From Shinisaurus crocodilurus (taxonomy: Eukaryota > Chordata > Lepidosauria > Squamata > Shinisauridae), in NCBI GenBank assembly GCA_021292165.1, contig CM037877.1:206626715-206690714 (forward strand): 64,000 bases of DNA, given 5' to 3'. The first letter of the stretch is position 1, and each line of letters begins with the position of its first letter. Both the position numbers and the translations under genes were made by a program. Positions 1 to 35,220 of the stretch are shown piece by piece. Under the pieces are notes generated by a model, which was not told the origin of the DNA, made no database searches, and saw only the letters and a list, made by a program, of their open reading frames with translations.

Positions 1-159
1 TAACTATGCCTTCTGTCTCACTCCTATTGAGTTCTCGACACTCTATGCTCTCGGGTGCATACGTACAGCAGGAGAAATTAGTAATGCTCAGCACTGCTAG
101 TGCAATTGGAGATGCAGGCAGCAGTGGTCTATTATATGCAGGTATTATGGGATAAAACA

Positions 160-292
160 GCCTCCCCCAATGTGGCATCCTCCAAATGTTTTGGGCTTCA
201 ACTTCCACCATCTCTGACTGTTGGCTATGCTGGCTGAGGCTGATGGGAATTGTAGTCCAAAACATCTGGAGGGCTTCACATTGGGGAAGGCT
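160..292. repeat. palindromic MITE-like element
   Basis: The ends are inverted copies (CCTCCCCCAATGTGG and CACATTGGGGAAGG), and the inner parts AAATGTTTTGGGCTTCAA and TTGTAGTCCAAAACATCT also pair. It belongs to a non-coding foldback family seen repeatedly in this window (for example near 45974, 48304, 59380, 60292 and 60532), recognisable by an ACTCCCA core. It lies in the 3' flank of gene C. Confidence 0.75.
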
Positions 293-799
293 GGGATAAA
301 ATGAATGCTCTTGACTACACTATGCACAGTGGACAAGGCAGGTAGCTTGGAGGGAAATCATGTCCCAAATCTCGTGAGAACCTATCACCAGTGTAATTGC
401 ATACACACACTATGGTGTCCATTCTCTGAACCTTAATCTTATTATTCATCTCTCCTGCTTCATGTCAGAAAATAATAGCGCAGCATGAAATAGAATTGAT
501 CTGTAATTTCCTTAACAAAAGATTTTTTTCTTTATTAATAGACTGGTAGTGGTAAGTACATATTGTCTTCCTGGATCAGTCTGTTTCAGATCAGTGCCCT
601 AAAGTTCAAACGGCACTCCTCAAATTCCATCACACACTCTCGTGGTTATTTCTCTTAGCTCATGCTTTTAATGTTAGAGATGACACAATAAGACCCAGAA
701 AAAAGTCATGTATTGTCAGTCTAATCACTTCCTAAAACCAAAACCTAGTCCTTATGCAAATGAAGTCAAAACAGACAAATAGCAATTTGGTATACAGAG

Positions 800-805
800 T
801 TTATT
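800..805 (-). promoter_or_regulatory. polyadenylation signal of gene C
   Basis: TTTATT on the plus strand reads AATAAA on the minus strand. It lies about 170 bases downstream of the gene C stop codon, a normal distance for a short 3' UTR. Confidence 0.55.
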
Positions 806-977
806 TCTCTATGGCAGTGAATTTCAAGAAATTTGATTATACCCAAGGTGAGGCAGATGGGTTATAGAAAGTTAAGAATGCTGCAATTTCATTTACAAAC
901 AATTTAGGGTCCTCCAGTCAATGTCCAAGGCAATAGAAGTATTATTAATCCAGAAAGGGACTGGACTTCTTTTTTAT

Positions 978-11924
<10,947 letters not shown>

Positions 11925-11999
11925 GGTGCTCAGAGATTTGACCAATGTGATCTAGAGAATCCACAAATCCTGTGCACACTTGTGACTGTTCTGCCCTTA

Positions 12000-12044
12000 C
12001 TTTTATACTCAGGGCAACTGTCCTCTGCTGGCTTATCTGTTTAC
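12000..12044 (-). promoter_or_regulatory. proximal promoter of gene C: FOX-GATA-TATA
   Basis: On the minus strand, TATAAAAG lies at 12007-12000, about 75 bases upstream of the ATG. Further upstream AGATAAG (12038-12032) overlaps a forkhead core, GTAAACA (12044-12038). The same layout stands before gene B. GATA and FOX factors are known gut regulators; use here is inferred. Confidence 0.6.
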
Positions 12045-13122
12045 TCTTATTTCCCCATATCATTATGCACACATAATATCTACATTTTCTGTTGTTTTTA
12101 TTAAGGGATGATAAGGTGTCCAATTCCTTTGTTAAAAAGGATTTTAAAAACCAATTTGCGCCCTTGACTTTTTTAAAAAAAATATTGCTATTAGAAAAAA
12201 TATCAGCAATAAGATAACAATAAACCAAAGTATAATCAGTTACCTTGGAAAACAGGTTCTATTCTTTTCAAAATTAATAAAGGGCAAGTTATAATCACTA
12301 TGTGAATATTTGTTGGAGCATATTGTACAATTGGGAAATGATCGCCTGCCCCACAGTCTCTTTTCTGCTGGGTATTGTACCACTTGGAATATCTCAGTAC
12401 ATAATATTCAGGAGAACATTATTTTTGACCATACTCACTCTTTCCTAAACTGTTATCCATTCTAAGAACACAAAGGTCAGGCCAAATTTCTTGCTCAGTC
12501 CCATGTGCACTTCACTGTATAATGCACCTAATACTTAAAGAAGGGTCAGCCTTGACTTGAGGCATTTCAATTTATATACACATTGGAAGAGCCATTGCTA
12601 ACATATGGAAGCATGCTCCCCATAACTTCATGTGTACCATAACCATTAAAAAGAGACCTGTTAATTTCTGATGTACTGTTTTACAGCTTCAAGCTAATGG
12701 AAATCAGTAGTCTCAATAGTTGTGACCGCTTTACTCTGCACATGCCTCTTTAGAAACATTTATTTAATGCTCTTTTATCAAGCTGAAACCCCCTATATGC
12801 ATACCACCACCATTCCCAAGGATATGTCATCAGGCCAAGCTAGTGCCTGATGACAACGTGGAAAACCACATGTCCCCTTCATTGCCCTTTAGCAACAATA
12901 TCAAGAAGAAATCCAGTGTAGATTCAGGACTTGGCTATGGCTGAGTCAGTCATTCTTATCCATTAAGAATTTAGCTGCGTATGCAGAGTGGTTGGAAAGA
13001 ATCACAACTGCTCCTTTGGTATTCACATTTACATGGGGAAGTGTATATAGTGTTATCTATCAATAAGCTTAGTGCTAATATATTGTTTAACTTGACTATG
13101 TAATGCCATTTTTAACAGTCTA

Positions 13123-13161
<39 letters not shown>

Positions 13162-13330
13162 ATAGAATTATGATGTCTTATACCAACAAACTCTGCCATC
13201 TCTTTATTCAGAGTTAGATTTCAGAACCAGATGGGGGGGGGGGGTTTGCCAGAGCTGCGCAATGCTTGAGTGAGAATGTTGGTGGACTAGCATAACATAG
13301 CAAAAAGGGGGAGAACAAGTTCTCAGGATG
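12045..13330. repeat. upstream flank of gene C, duplicated upstream of gene B
   Basis: The blocks TCTGCTGGGTATTG...ATAATATTCAG, CATAACTTCATG, CAACAATATCAAGAAGAAATCCAGTGTAGATTCA and ATTTAGCTGCGTATGCAGAG recur in the same order at 32474-32735 plus 36945-38470. The duplication unit of B and C therefore includes well over 1 kb of upstream DNA. A (GT)n run is at 13125-13160. No other gene is seen here. Confidence 0.8.
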
Positions 13331-13364
13331 CAAATTCTTTATTATTTGTTTTCAAGTGGAGGAG

Positions 13365-13486
13365 CCCAAGGGAGGATAAAATGGAGAGGAGGAGGAGGGT
13401 TATGTAAGCTGCCTTGGGTTCCTTGCAGGAAAAAAGGTGGGGTATAAATATAATAAACAAAATATAATAAATAAACAAAAACATAC
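13365..13486 (+). repeat. tRNA-derived SINE, 3' part
   Basis: GGATAAAATGGAGAGGAGGAGG...CTGCCTTGGGTTCCTTGCAGG...GGTATAAATATAATAAAC matches the tail half of the SINE at 37680-37922. Confidence 0.75.
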
Positions 13487-13734
13487 AACTACAGTAAATC
13501 ATAAGGTGCACCCCCCACCTGCCTAGGGACCAACTAATGTACTTCCATTCCCTTAATCCATTGAATTCCACATTCCAAAAATATAACATGTCCTGACAAG
13601 CCATACTCCCCTTCCCTTTTATTAATACATACCGTAGTCTAATAATTGAGTCCATATATCCATAAAATTATTCTTCTATAACTGTCCCTTTTTGCATTTA
13701 ATACTACAAGTTAGTTTATCGTTTAGGGCTATAT

Positions 13735-14260
13735 CCCCATATTTTCATACTGACCCACCACCCCGCTTCAACTCAGACTCTGATTTGGCACTGAAAATGC
13801 CCTGAAAATGCCCCACTTCTGATTGGAGCAATTCTGAGTTGGTCCACTTTGAATTGGTACTGAACCTGAGTTGAGGTTTGGAAAACCAAGGCTTCATGCT
13901 TCCCACTGACAATCAGGGGAAAACTAAAAACAGCTATGACATCTTTCACTTGGACAGAATTGGATGATGGTTGCAGGAATAGTAGCCCTTTAGGAGGGTA
14001 TTATGTCTGCCCAGTGTCATAAAAGTAGGTGCAGTATAGGCATGTATGAGAATTTCATTTGGGAGGTGAAAACTTGACAGATTTTTCAAGTTTGGCCCTG
14101 GTGGATTTTGTTCCATCCCCCCCCCCCCGCTGTTGTGGATTTGACCTGTAGCAGGTTGAGCCAATACACGGATTCTGTTTTGTTTTTTAATGGTGGTAAT
14201 TTGCACAAATTGGATTTTATTTTATTTTTTTAGATCTTTAAATTTGTACAAATGAGGCTG

Positions 14261-14291
<31 letters not shown>

Positions 14292-15580
14292 ACTAGTTAC
14301 TACTACTACTACTACTACTGGTGATCTTGTGCAAGTGTGCATGTCTGCCTGTCCGCTATGTACCCTTGCAGAAGTATATTCTCCTCTTGTAAATATCTTT
14401 GTCAGTTTCATCCTCTCTACACCCTACAGCAGGGTCATAGTCTGTACTTGTTAAAGAACATTCCCCCACCACCTTTGCTTGGGGGGGAGGAATTAAAGAT
14501 CCCCACCAAAGAAAAATCCAATTAGCGCAAACTACCATTTGCACAAATGGCAGGAACCAGGAAAAAATGCACAAAATTTTCTGGAATTGAAAAAAAAATC
14601 CACTAAAGTTCACCATCACTTACCAAAATGAAAACACTGCAGAATCCCATTGGGCTTAAATGGAATGGAATTCCCAGCATCATACTTCCCTAGGTGTGTG
14701 TGGGGGGGGGGGGATTGTGCTACATGTCTTTATTCTGTGATTTTTGAAAAAATTGAACTGCCAATAACTTTTTTTTTTAATTTCTTAGCAGAATGTGATG
14801 AAAATTGGAGGAAAAGTTGCCCCTTTTGATGGAATCACCTGTTCCAAATCTCAGAATAATAGCCCCTGGGGGCAGGGGTTGTGCAACTCATTCCAAAAGA
14901 GGACATGCTATCTGAAACACATTTTGCTTTTTCCTGAGTTTAGCTGGGAAAATATTCTACCTTGCTTTTCTCATATCAGCAAGCTTAGAGGTCAGTAAGA
15001 ACTTAAGAAGTTCAATCAAAACTCACCACATGTCAGCACAAATGCTTTTATTAGAATGCCTCTGTTAGAATCAAACTGATTCAAACTTGATGCAGGAATA
15101 TACCTTAATATTTCCATTGCTTCTTCATGAAAATTATAAACTTAAGAGAGAGGTACACTTATGAGAAAAATATGGAAGATCAAATAACTATTGGATAAAT
15201 GTTTGACAGGTAGCTTATTATGTAGGTTGGTGCCAAAGTCTTGCCAGACTCAAAAACTCCTAGGGCAAAATATTTGTCACACTTGCAGACCAGTGTTCTG
15301 AAAATTACATGTATCCTAGAGATGACCCTAAGTAAGAAACCTGTAAAGTTTCAGAAGGATAGATGCAGTGGTTCATGTGAAAAGGGAGTTCTCCAGTTTG
15401 TGGTGTATGTGATTTGCTCTTCTCTCCCGTGTAGTTATTGGGTCAATTTGTATGAAAATGGCACATGTCATAGCAGTGTTCCCAGTCAAGAAACCTGCAA
15501 AGTTTCAGAAGGATCGGTGCAGGGCTTAAGAAGTTGTAATGCTTGAAAACCAGTTTAAGGCTTTTTTTCATAGAGAAGTG
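13735..15580. repeat. unclassified repeat region with internal subrepeats
   Basis: The motif AAACCTG(C/T)AAAGTTTCAGAAGGAT occurs at about 15340 and 15488 and again at 26370 and 26528. Around it are recurring stretches such as GAT(G)-GAA-TTGCAGG-ATAGTAGCC-TTT (13960, 25978). The region also holds (GTT)n and (ACT)n runs near 14260-14320. No protein frame is convincing. The family is not identified. Confidence 0.45.
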
Positions 15581-15934
15581 TGGTGGCATTGGAAGAATAG
15601 TTATCTGACAGTCCCACCCTTACCATTCCCCAAAGCACTGGTTGGAGCCAATGGTAAAATGTGCCTTAGGATTAGAAGGTGCACCTATCAGTCATTGAAT
15701 GGCACTCACTGAACCAAAAGACATTATTTGGAGTCATAAAGTCTGTGGGTGCATATTGCATCCAAAACATAAGTCACAAATAAAGCATTGTTCTGTAGCA
15801 GCTTCAGTCCTGTTGGCTTCAGGGGGAAGTCTGTTCTCCTTGGAACCCAACAGAACAGGACAGAAGCTGCACAATTCTACTCAGGCTTCAGACTTTGTCC
15901 TAATCCAATGCACATCCCCAGTTCACATTGGGTG

Positions 15935-16150
15935 CTTCCAGATGAGGCTTTTATCATGCAACTGCCAGTGCCTCATCCATGGAATTTTAAAGGGGGTCCA
16001 GTCATTGTCTTCTACTGATATCCCTCCCATGTTTTCACACTGCTTCTTCCATCTTTTTTTGTTTTCACAAAAAATCAATTAAGGAGGAAAAGATGGTTTC
16101 ACAGCACAATGTCTTTTGACTGGTAGCACTAAGAACCTTCTTTCTGGAAT
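15935..16150. mobile_element. non-autonomous DNA element, GTGCTTCCAGA family
   Basis: It begins GGGTGCTTCCAGATGAGGC and contains TTAAGGAGGAAAAGATGG...ACAATGTCTTTTGACTGGTAG. These features are shared with the copies at 8120 and 38850. Confidence 0.5.
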
Positions 16151-16244
16151 GGTTTGAAACTGTGGACTTGTCTTAGGAAGGGCTAAAATAGCCTTTATAT
16201 CATTATCCTCACAATAAATTATGTTCTGCTTATTAATCAATTAA

Positions 16245-16495
16245 TTAATTTATTTATTATATTTATTATATTTATACCCCGCCTTTTTTCCTGAAAGGAA
16301 CCCAAGGTGGCTTACATAATCCTCCTCCTCCTCTCCATTTTATCCTCACAACAACCCTGTGAGGTAGGTTAGGCTGAGAGTCAGTGACTGGCCCAAAGTC
16401 ACCCAGTGAGTTTCATGGCCAAGCGGGGACTAGAACCCGGATCTCCCGAGTCCCAGTCCAACACTCTAACCACACCACCACACTGGCTCTCACAC
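16245..16495 (-). repeat. tRNA-derived SINE, near full length
   Basis: The sequence is the reverse complement of CCAGTGTGGTG-GAGTGTTGGACTGGGACT...CTCAGCCTAACCTACCTCACAGGGTTGTTGTGAGGATAAAATGG...GGTATAAATATAATAAATAAA. The tail is at 16245 and the Pol III head at 16495. Confidence 0.8.
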
Positions 16496-17189
16496 TGTTG
16501 AGAGACAATTACTCATCCAAGATCTCCAAGTAATCTCCATGTAAAAGTGGGGATTTGGATGGGTTCTCACATGATGCTCTCCCAGCAGAGAGGTTTTCCC
16601 TAACATTGGCAAATAGAAGATGCCCGGGGGGGGGGGGGGATTTACAGTGGGAAACAGGCAAAGGAGAAGATTGATGCACCATGGTTCTAACTAATCTAAT
16701 ACAGGGGGTGGTAGCCTTTTCAGGAATGGGCCTTTTCTGTGATAGCCCTGTGTTTCTGGAACTCTCTCCCTTAAAAAGCTTGCCTGTCACCGATGCTGTC
16801 ATCTTTTTGGTGCCAAGCAAAGACATGCAGTACTTATTTCCCCAGGCATTTGGACAATAGTTATGGCCCAATTGTTGTGGGCTGCTTTTGTGGGTGTTCA
16901 TTCTAGGCTGTGAGGGGTTGTGGAGGGAAGAGATTTTGTGTATTGTGGATGAACACTTTTCATATTTTATTGTTTTTAGATTATGTTTTTATGGTGTTTA
17001 ATGTTATTTGTATTATTGCGCTGATTATGGTTTATATTGGTTTTGGGTTTTTCCCTGTTATATTAATTATGGATTTCTGTATTGGTGTGTGTAAGTCACT
17101 TAGAGACTACTTGTTGCAGTGGAAAGTGATGCATAAATGTAACAACAATTTAATGTTGTAGTGCAGAGTGCTCCTGTTCAGAGTTCTAG

Positions 17190-17810
17190 CCAGCCTGCCA
17201 TACTCTCTTCCAGGATACTTCTATCCAACCCTCCCCCACTACATCTTCTTGTGGTAGTGAGTGAATTCCATAGTTTAAGTATGTGCTGTGAGGAAGAGTT
17301 TAACTATGTGCTCTCTGTCCTGAATCTCCTACCAATCAGCGTCGCAGGATGATCCTGTGTTCTAGCATTATGAGGTAGAAAAATGTCTCCCTAACCACAT
17401 TCTCCACACCATGCCTAATTTTGTACACCTCTTCCATGTCTCCCCTCACTTGCCTTTTTTCTAAGCTAAAAAGTCCCAGATGTTGTAACCTTTCCTCATA
17501 GGGGTGTTGCTCCAGCCCCTTGATAATTTTAGTTGCCCTCTTCTGCACTTTTTCTGACTCTACAATATCCTTTTGGAGATGCAGCGACTAGAATTGTACA
17601 TAATATTCCAAATGAGGTGCATCATAGATTTGTTTAAGGACAGTGTGATATTGGTAGCTGTATTTTCAATTCCTTTCCTAATTATGCCTAACATGGAATT
17701 TGCCTTTCTCCCAGTTTGGAGATGTACTTTTGGAGCTCTTCGCATCGCAATAACCCTTTTTGCTTTAACCACCCTAAATAATTTGGTGTCAATTATGTTT
17801 GACTGGTAGT
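17190..17810 (-). repeat. CR1 LINE 3' portion
   Basis: Minus-strand frames read KRATKIIKGLEQHPYEERLQ and HLGLFSLEKRQVRGDMEEVYK, the conserved CR1 ORF2 C-terminal region. A poly-pyrimidine tail is not obvious. The element is broken by stops. Confidence 0.75.
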
Positions 17811-18179
17811 GCAAGGATCCCTCCATCTGGAGGCACCCCTGGTGCTTATTTTTATTTTCCTTTCCATTAGTGTGAATGGGAAGGGAAGAAAAGAAAATGC
17901 TGAACCAGGAACATACATATCTCAACAACAACAACAACAACAACCTCTGCCCTGGCTAGCGCAAGCCAGCAGGGCTTCGGAAGTGGTGGTTTCTCTGTAA
18001 CACAATCTTACCACTCTATCATCCCATGTTGGGATCACTCTATCTAGCCTGAGACCTATATTTGAACTCTCAGTTACTTACTTATGAGCAAATTTTGATT
18101 AAACAACTTAAAGGATAATAACAAATGGAACCACTCTCAGATCATTAGATAATGACTCACAAATTACACATCCAACACT

Positions 18180-18528
18180 ACACTATAAAAATATACCCTT
18201 TATTGTTTACTTATATCATTGGTAAGATCTACCTTGTTCACTGAATGTGAATTTATGTCTGCATGACATTCCATGCCCTCTTTTCTCCTTCTCTTCCTTT
18301 TATTCTTCCCCACCCCCACCTGTTTCCCTTCGTTCCTCCTTCCCTCTTTCTACTCCTTATTATTGTGAACCTTCCAACAATGTATGAAAACTTTTGTAAA
18401 TATTTCTTTTCAGAAATTCAAGCAACAACTGGGCATATTAGAGTTTATTTCTATGTCGTAATTGATCTCAAAGTAACTGATTATATGCAAACCATGGCAG
18501 ACTGGAAAGGAAATAAGCTTTGCCCAGT
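18180..18528. repeat. 3' flank shared by gene B and pseudogene D
   Basis: TATACCCTTTATTGTTTACTTATATCAT...ACCTTGTTCACTGAATGTGAATTTATGTCTGCATGACATTCC matches 46182-46270 and onward to the stop codon. This flank sharing places B and D as the closer pair. Confidence 0.75.
18444..18449 (-). promoter_or_regulatory. polyadenylation signal of gene B
   Basis: TTTATT on the plus strand is AATAAA on the minus strand, about 80 bases beyond the gene B stop codon. The equivalent GGTTTATTTCTATG is kept in the D flank near 46441. Confidence 0.5.
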
Positions 18529-32370
<13,842 letters not shown>

Positions 32371-32428
32371 GGTGCTCAGTGTCTCTTGACCAAGGAGAGT
32401 AAGAAATCTTCTGGATGTTCTGCCCCTA

Positions 32429-32473
32429 CCTTTATACTCAGCACAACTGTCCTCTGCGGGCTTATCTGTTTGC
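32429..32473 (-). promoter_or_regulatory. proximal promoter of gene B: FOX-GATA-TATA
   Basis: On the minus strand, TATAAAGG lies at 32436-32429, about 60 bases upstream of the ATG at 32370. AGATAAG (32467-32461) overlaps the forkhead core GCAAACA (32473-32467). Order and overlap are the same as in gene C, which supports constraint on this composite site. Confidence 0.6.
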
Positions 32474-32735
32474 ACTTATTTCCCTGTATCATTATGCACA
32501 CCCAACAAATACACTTTCTGTTTCTTAAGAATGATAACGTGTCCAACTCCTTTGTTAAAATAAAGTTTTAGAACCAATTTGTGCCCGTGATACAAATTGG
32601 CTCTGGAGCAAAGCTTTGCTATGGGGGGGGGGGGGGGAGAATCAGCGATAAGATAACAATAAACCAAAGTATAATCAGTTACCTTGGAAAACTATTCTTT
32701 TCAGAAATAATAAAGGGCACATTAATAATCCTAGT

Positions 32736-33509
32736 GACTGTGGCAAGTGTTCCATAAAGCTGGAAAGCTCAATTCTGATGTAATTGCATCCAACCAATAT
32801 TTACAGTCACTCCAGGTTTCCCTTCACTGAGATATTGGGCCATGTCTTAGCTAACACTACCTTCAATGAGGTATTTGAATTTTAAAACTCTCATCAGTAC
32901 AGATTGCCCTCAGCTCCCAGCTAGATGTTGGTTGAATATCAAAGGCTTTCACCCTGACCAATATGTCAAAATAAGCAATGTCTTTTGCTCAACTTGTCCA
33001 TTAGCAGTTAATAGTTAATCAGTTCTTTAAATATATTTTTGCAATTTATGGATGCAATTTGCACCTCACATATTTGCGAAATAAATGGAATAGATCATTA
33101 ATTCTAAACTTACACATTTCTTTTTTTCTTAATTAACCATTTATCACTATTCTCCATAGTAGATTAGATGAAATAATGCAGAAATATTAAAAACAGAAGA
33201 AATCTGTGTTTCTTGTTATAGAAATGTATAAATCAAATCTCAAAACCCCACATTTCTAATTCTGTTGAAATTTCAAGTTCAAAGCCTACAAAATCAAGAC
33301 ATTTAGACATTTTAAATGCTAATTTTTTTAAATAATGCATTTGATGATCAAATGTAGAGATTACAACATTTTATACTTCTTAATTTTTAATTATAGATAA
33401 AGTTACTTTTAAACTTGAAAACAATACCTTGTTGTTGTTGGGTTTTTTTAATTCCTTCAAAATACTGCAGCAGATTCATAAACCTAAAGATAAAAGAAAG
33501 CCACATTTG
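32736..33509. other. AT-rich stretch, no feature recognised
   Basis: This stretch has no counterpart in the matching flank of gene C, so it is part of the inserted DNA upstream of B. No coding frame, repeat family or RNA gene is recognised. Confidence 0.4.
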
Positions 33510-33597
33510 AATTTTAGGTCTCACAATCTCTGAGAGTTCTAATTCAAAGAAAGCCACATTTGAATTAGAACTCTCAGAGATTGTGAGACCTAAAATT
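33510..33597. repeat. perfect 39-bp inverted repeat
   Basis: The arms 33510-33548 and 33559-33597 are exact reverse complements (AATTTTAGGTCTCACAATCT... and its partner) with a 10-base loop, GAAAGCCACA. The flanking AAAGAAAGCCACATTTGAAT occurs on both sides of the first arm, as if made by a template switch during replication. Confidence 0.9.
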
Positions 33598-34225
33598 TTG
33601 ATCTAGCAAGATAAATATCCATTTCTTCCCTTCTGCTCCTATTCTTTCCTGAATCACTAACCCAAGACCTTTTCATCCTACAATTTTCCTTCTGCAGAAG
33701 TGCTCCTCAAAATTGTAACATGACTAGGATTTATATCTCAGTCAGTCAGGCGATCATTCGTGACCGAGTAAGATTGTCTTCCAGGATAAAAATTTACAAA
33801 AAGGAGATTTTAAAAGGAGGAAAATTCTAAAGAAAATTGTGTAGACTCTAGCGATGGGTCCGTAAGTGACTGTGGAGGCCAATTCTAGATCCACACAGCT
33901 TCCCACAGCAGAGGCGTAGCGTGGGGGGTGCAGGGGGGGCCGGCCGCACCGGGCGCAACATCTGGGGGGGCGCACTCGCAGCTCTCTGCCCCAGCTCTTC
34001 CTCCTCCTGCTCCCCCCCCAGAGGCGGCTGCCCTTGGAGAAAGGGGCGGATCAGCCGCCGCCGCCCCCTCGCTGCTGCTGCCGCCGCCGCCGCCCGCCGC
34101 CGCCGCGCCTGCCGGGTCGTGCGCCTCGGAGAGAGCGCGGGCGGGGCGGGAGGCGAGGAAGGAGGCGACGGCCGGTGCGTCGCGGGCGGGCAGGCGGGAG
34201 GGCAGCCGCGCGCGGCGCGTGGGCC

Positions 34226-34357
34226 ATGGAAGCGCTGGAAGGGGCGCGTGGCGCTGGTGACGGCGCCTCGGTAGGCATCGGGGCGGCCGTGGCCCGCGCT
34301 CTGGTGCAGCGCGGCATGAAGGTGGTGGGCTGCGCCCGGAGCGTGGACAAGATCGAG
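34226..34357 (+). pseudogene. DHRS11: captured exon 1 of a DHRS11-like short-chain dehydrogenase
   Basis: After the frame is restored, the exon reads VGIGAAVARALVQRGMKVVG followed by CARSVDKIE, matching the N-terminal Rossmann fold of DHRS11 (SDR family; recognised from memory). The expected RWKGRVALVT is present in the +2 frame just after the ATG. So one base was gained near codon 3 and one lost at the glycine-rich TGAS motif. The cofactor-binding start is therefore scrambled, although the frame after it is open. The exon ends at an intact donor, GAG|GTATGG, so genomic DNA with its intron start was captured, not mRNA. The block from about 33950 is CpG-rich and probably includes the parent promoter island. 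Confidence 0.8.
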
Positions 34358-34411
34358 GTATGGAGGGAGAGAGAGGAAGGAAGGAAGAAGAAAGGGAGAA
34401 GAAGGGAGAAG

Positions 34412-34442
<31 letters not shown>

Positions 34443-35162
34443 AAAGGGGAGGGGAGGGAGGAAAAGAGAGGAGAGAGAGAAAGAAGGGACGGAAGGAAGG
34501 AGAAGGGGAGGGCGGAAGAGAGGAAAGAAAGAAAGAGGAAGGGAGTGAGTAAAAGCGAGAGAGAGAATGAAGGGAAGAGGAAAGATTGGGGAATGAAGAA
34601 GGGATAAAGACGTTGGGGAGGCCGAGACAAGGAAGGATGGGAGGCAGATAGAAGAAATAGAAGGGAGGGAATGGCAGGAAGGAAGCTGAGGAACGAGAGG
34701 AAAAAGAGTGACCGGGGAAAGGAGATAACGACGGACGGAAGGAAGAAGAACGAGAACGAGAGAGAGAAAAGGAAGGACCAAAGCGGAGAACAGCAAAGGA
34801 GAGAGACAGGAAAATGGGGACAGGAGGAAAGAGGAAGGAAAACGGATGGCGAGAGAAAACGGAGGAGAGAGAGAAATGGGAGAACGGGGTGGGAGGGTGG
34901 AAGGGAGGAGGGGAGCAAAGGGGGCGGAGGAAGGAAAGAGGAGGGCAAAGAAAGAGAGGTACATTTTTAAAAAGCAGCGACAGGAGTTAGGAGAAGGAAA
35001 TGGGCTAGAAAAAGAGGGAAGGGGCGTGTGGGGAAATGGGATCGGGGGACGGATGAATGAAGAAATGGAGGAGGCAGGAAGTTGAGTTGAACTTGTTGAA
35101 GGGACAGGTGGAAAGCTGGAGGAGGCCCGAGCAGAGCAGAGCAGAGCAGCGCGGGGTGTGTC

Positions 35163-35220
35163 GTCTTCTTCTTCTTCTTCTTCTCCTCCTCCTCCTCCTC
35201 CTCCTCCTCCTCCTCCTCTT
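35163..35220. repeat. (TTC)n/(TCC)n tract
   Basis: A pyrimidine microsatellite inside the hAT element, preceded by GAGCAGAGCAGAGCAG. Confidence 0.85.

Noticed and set aside
33848..34964. Long Pro/Ser-rich and Arg/Glu-rich open frames on both strands
   Set aside because: They come from the CpG-rich exon block and the GA-rich low-complexity DNA of the hAT element. Only the 34226-34357 exon shows protein-level similarity.
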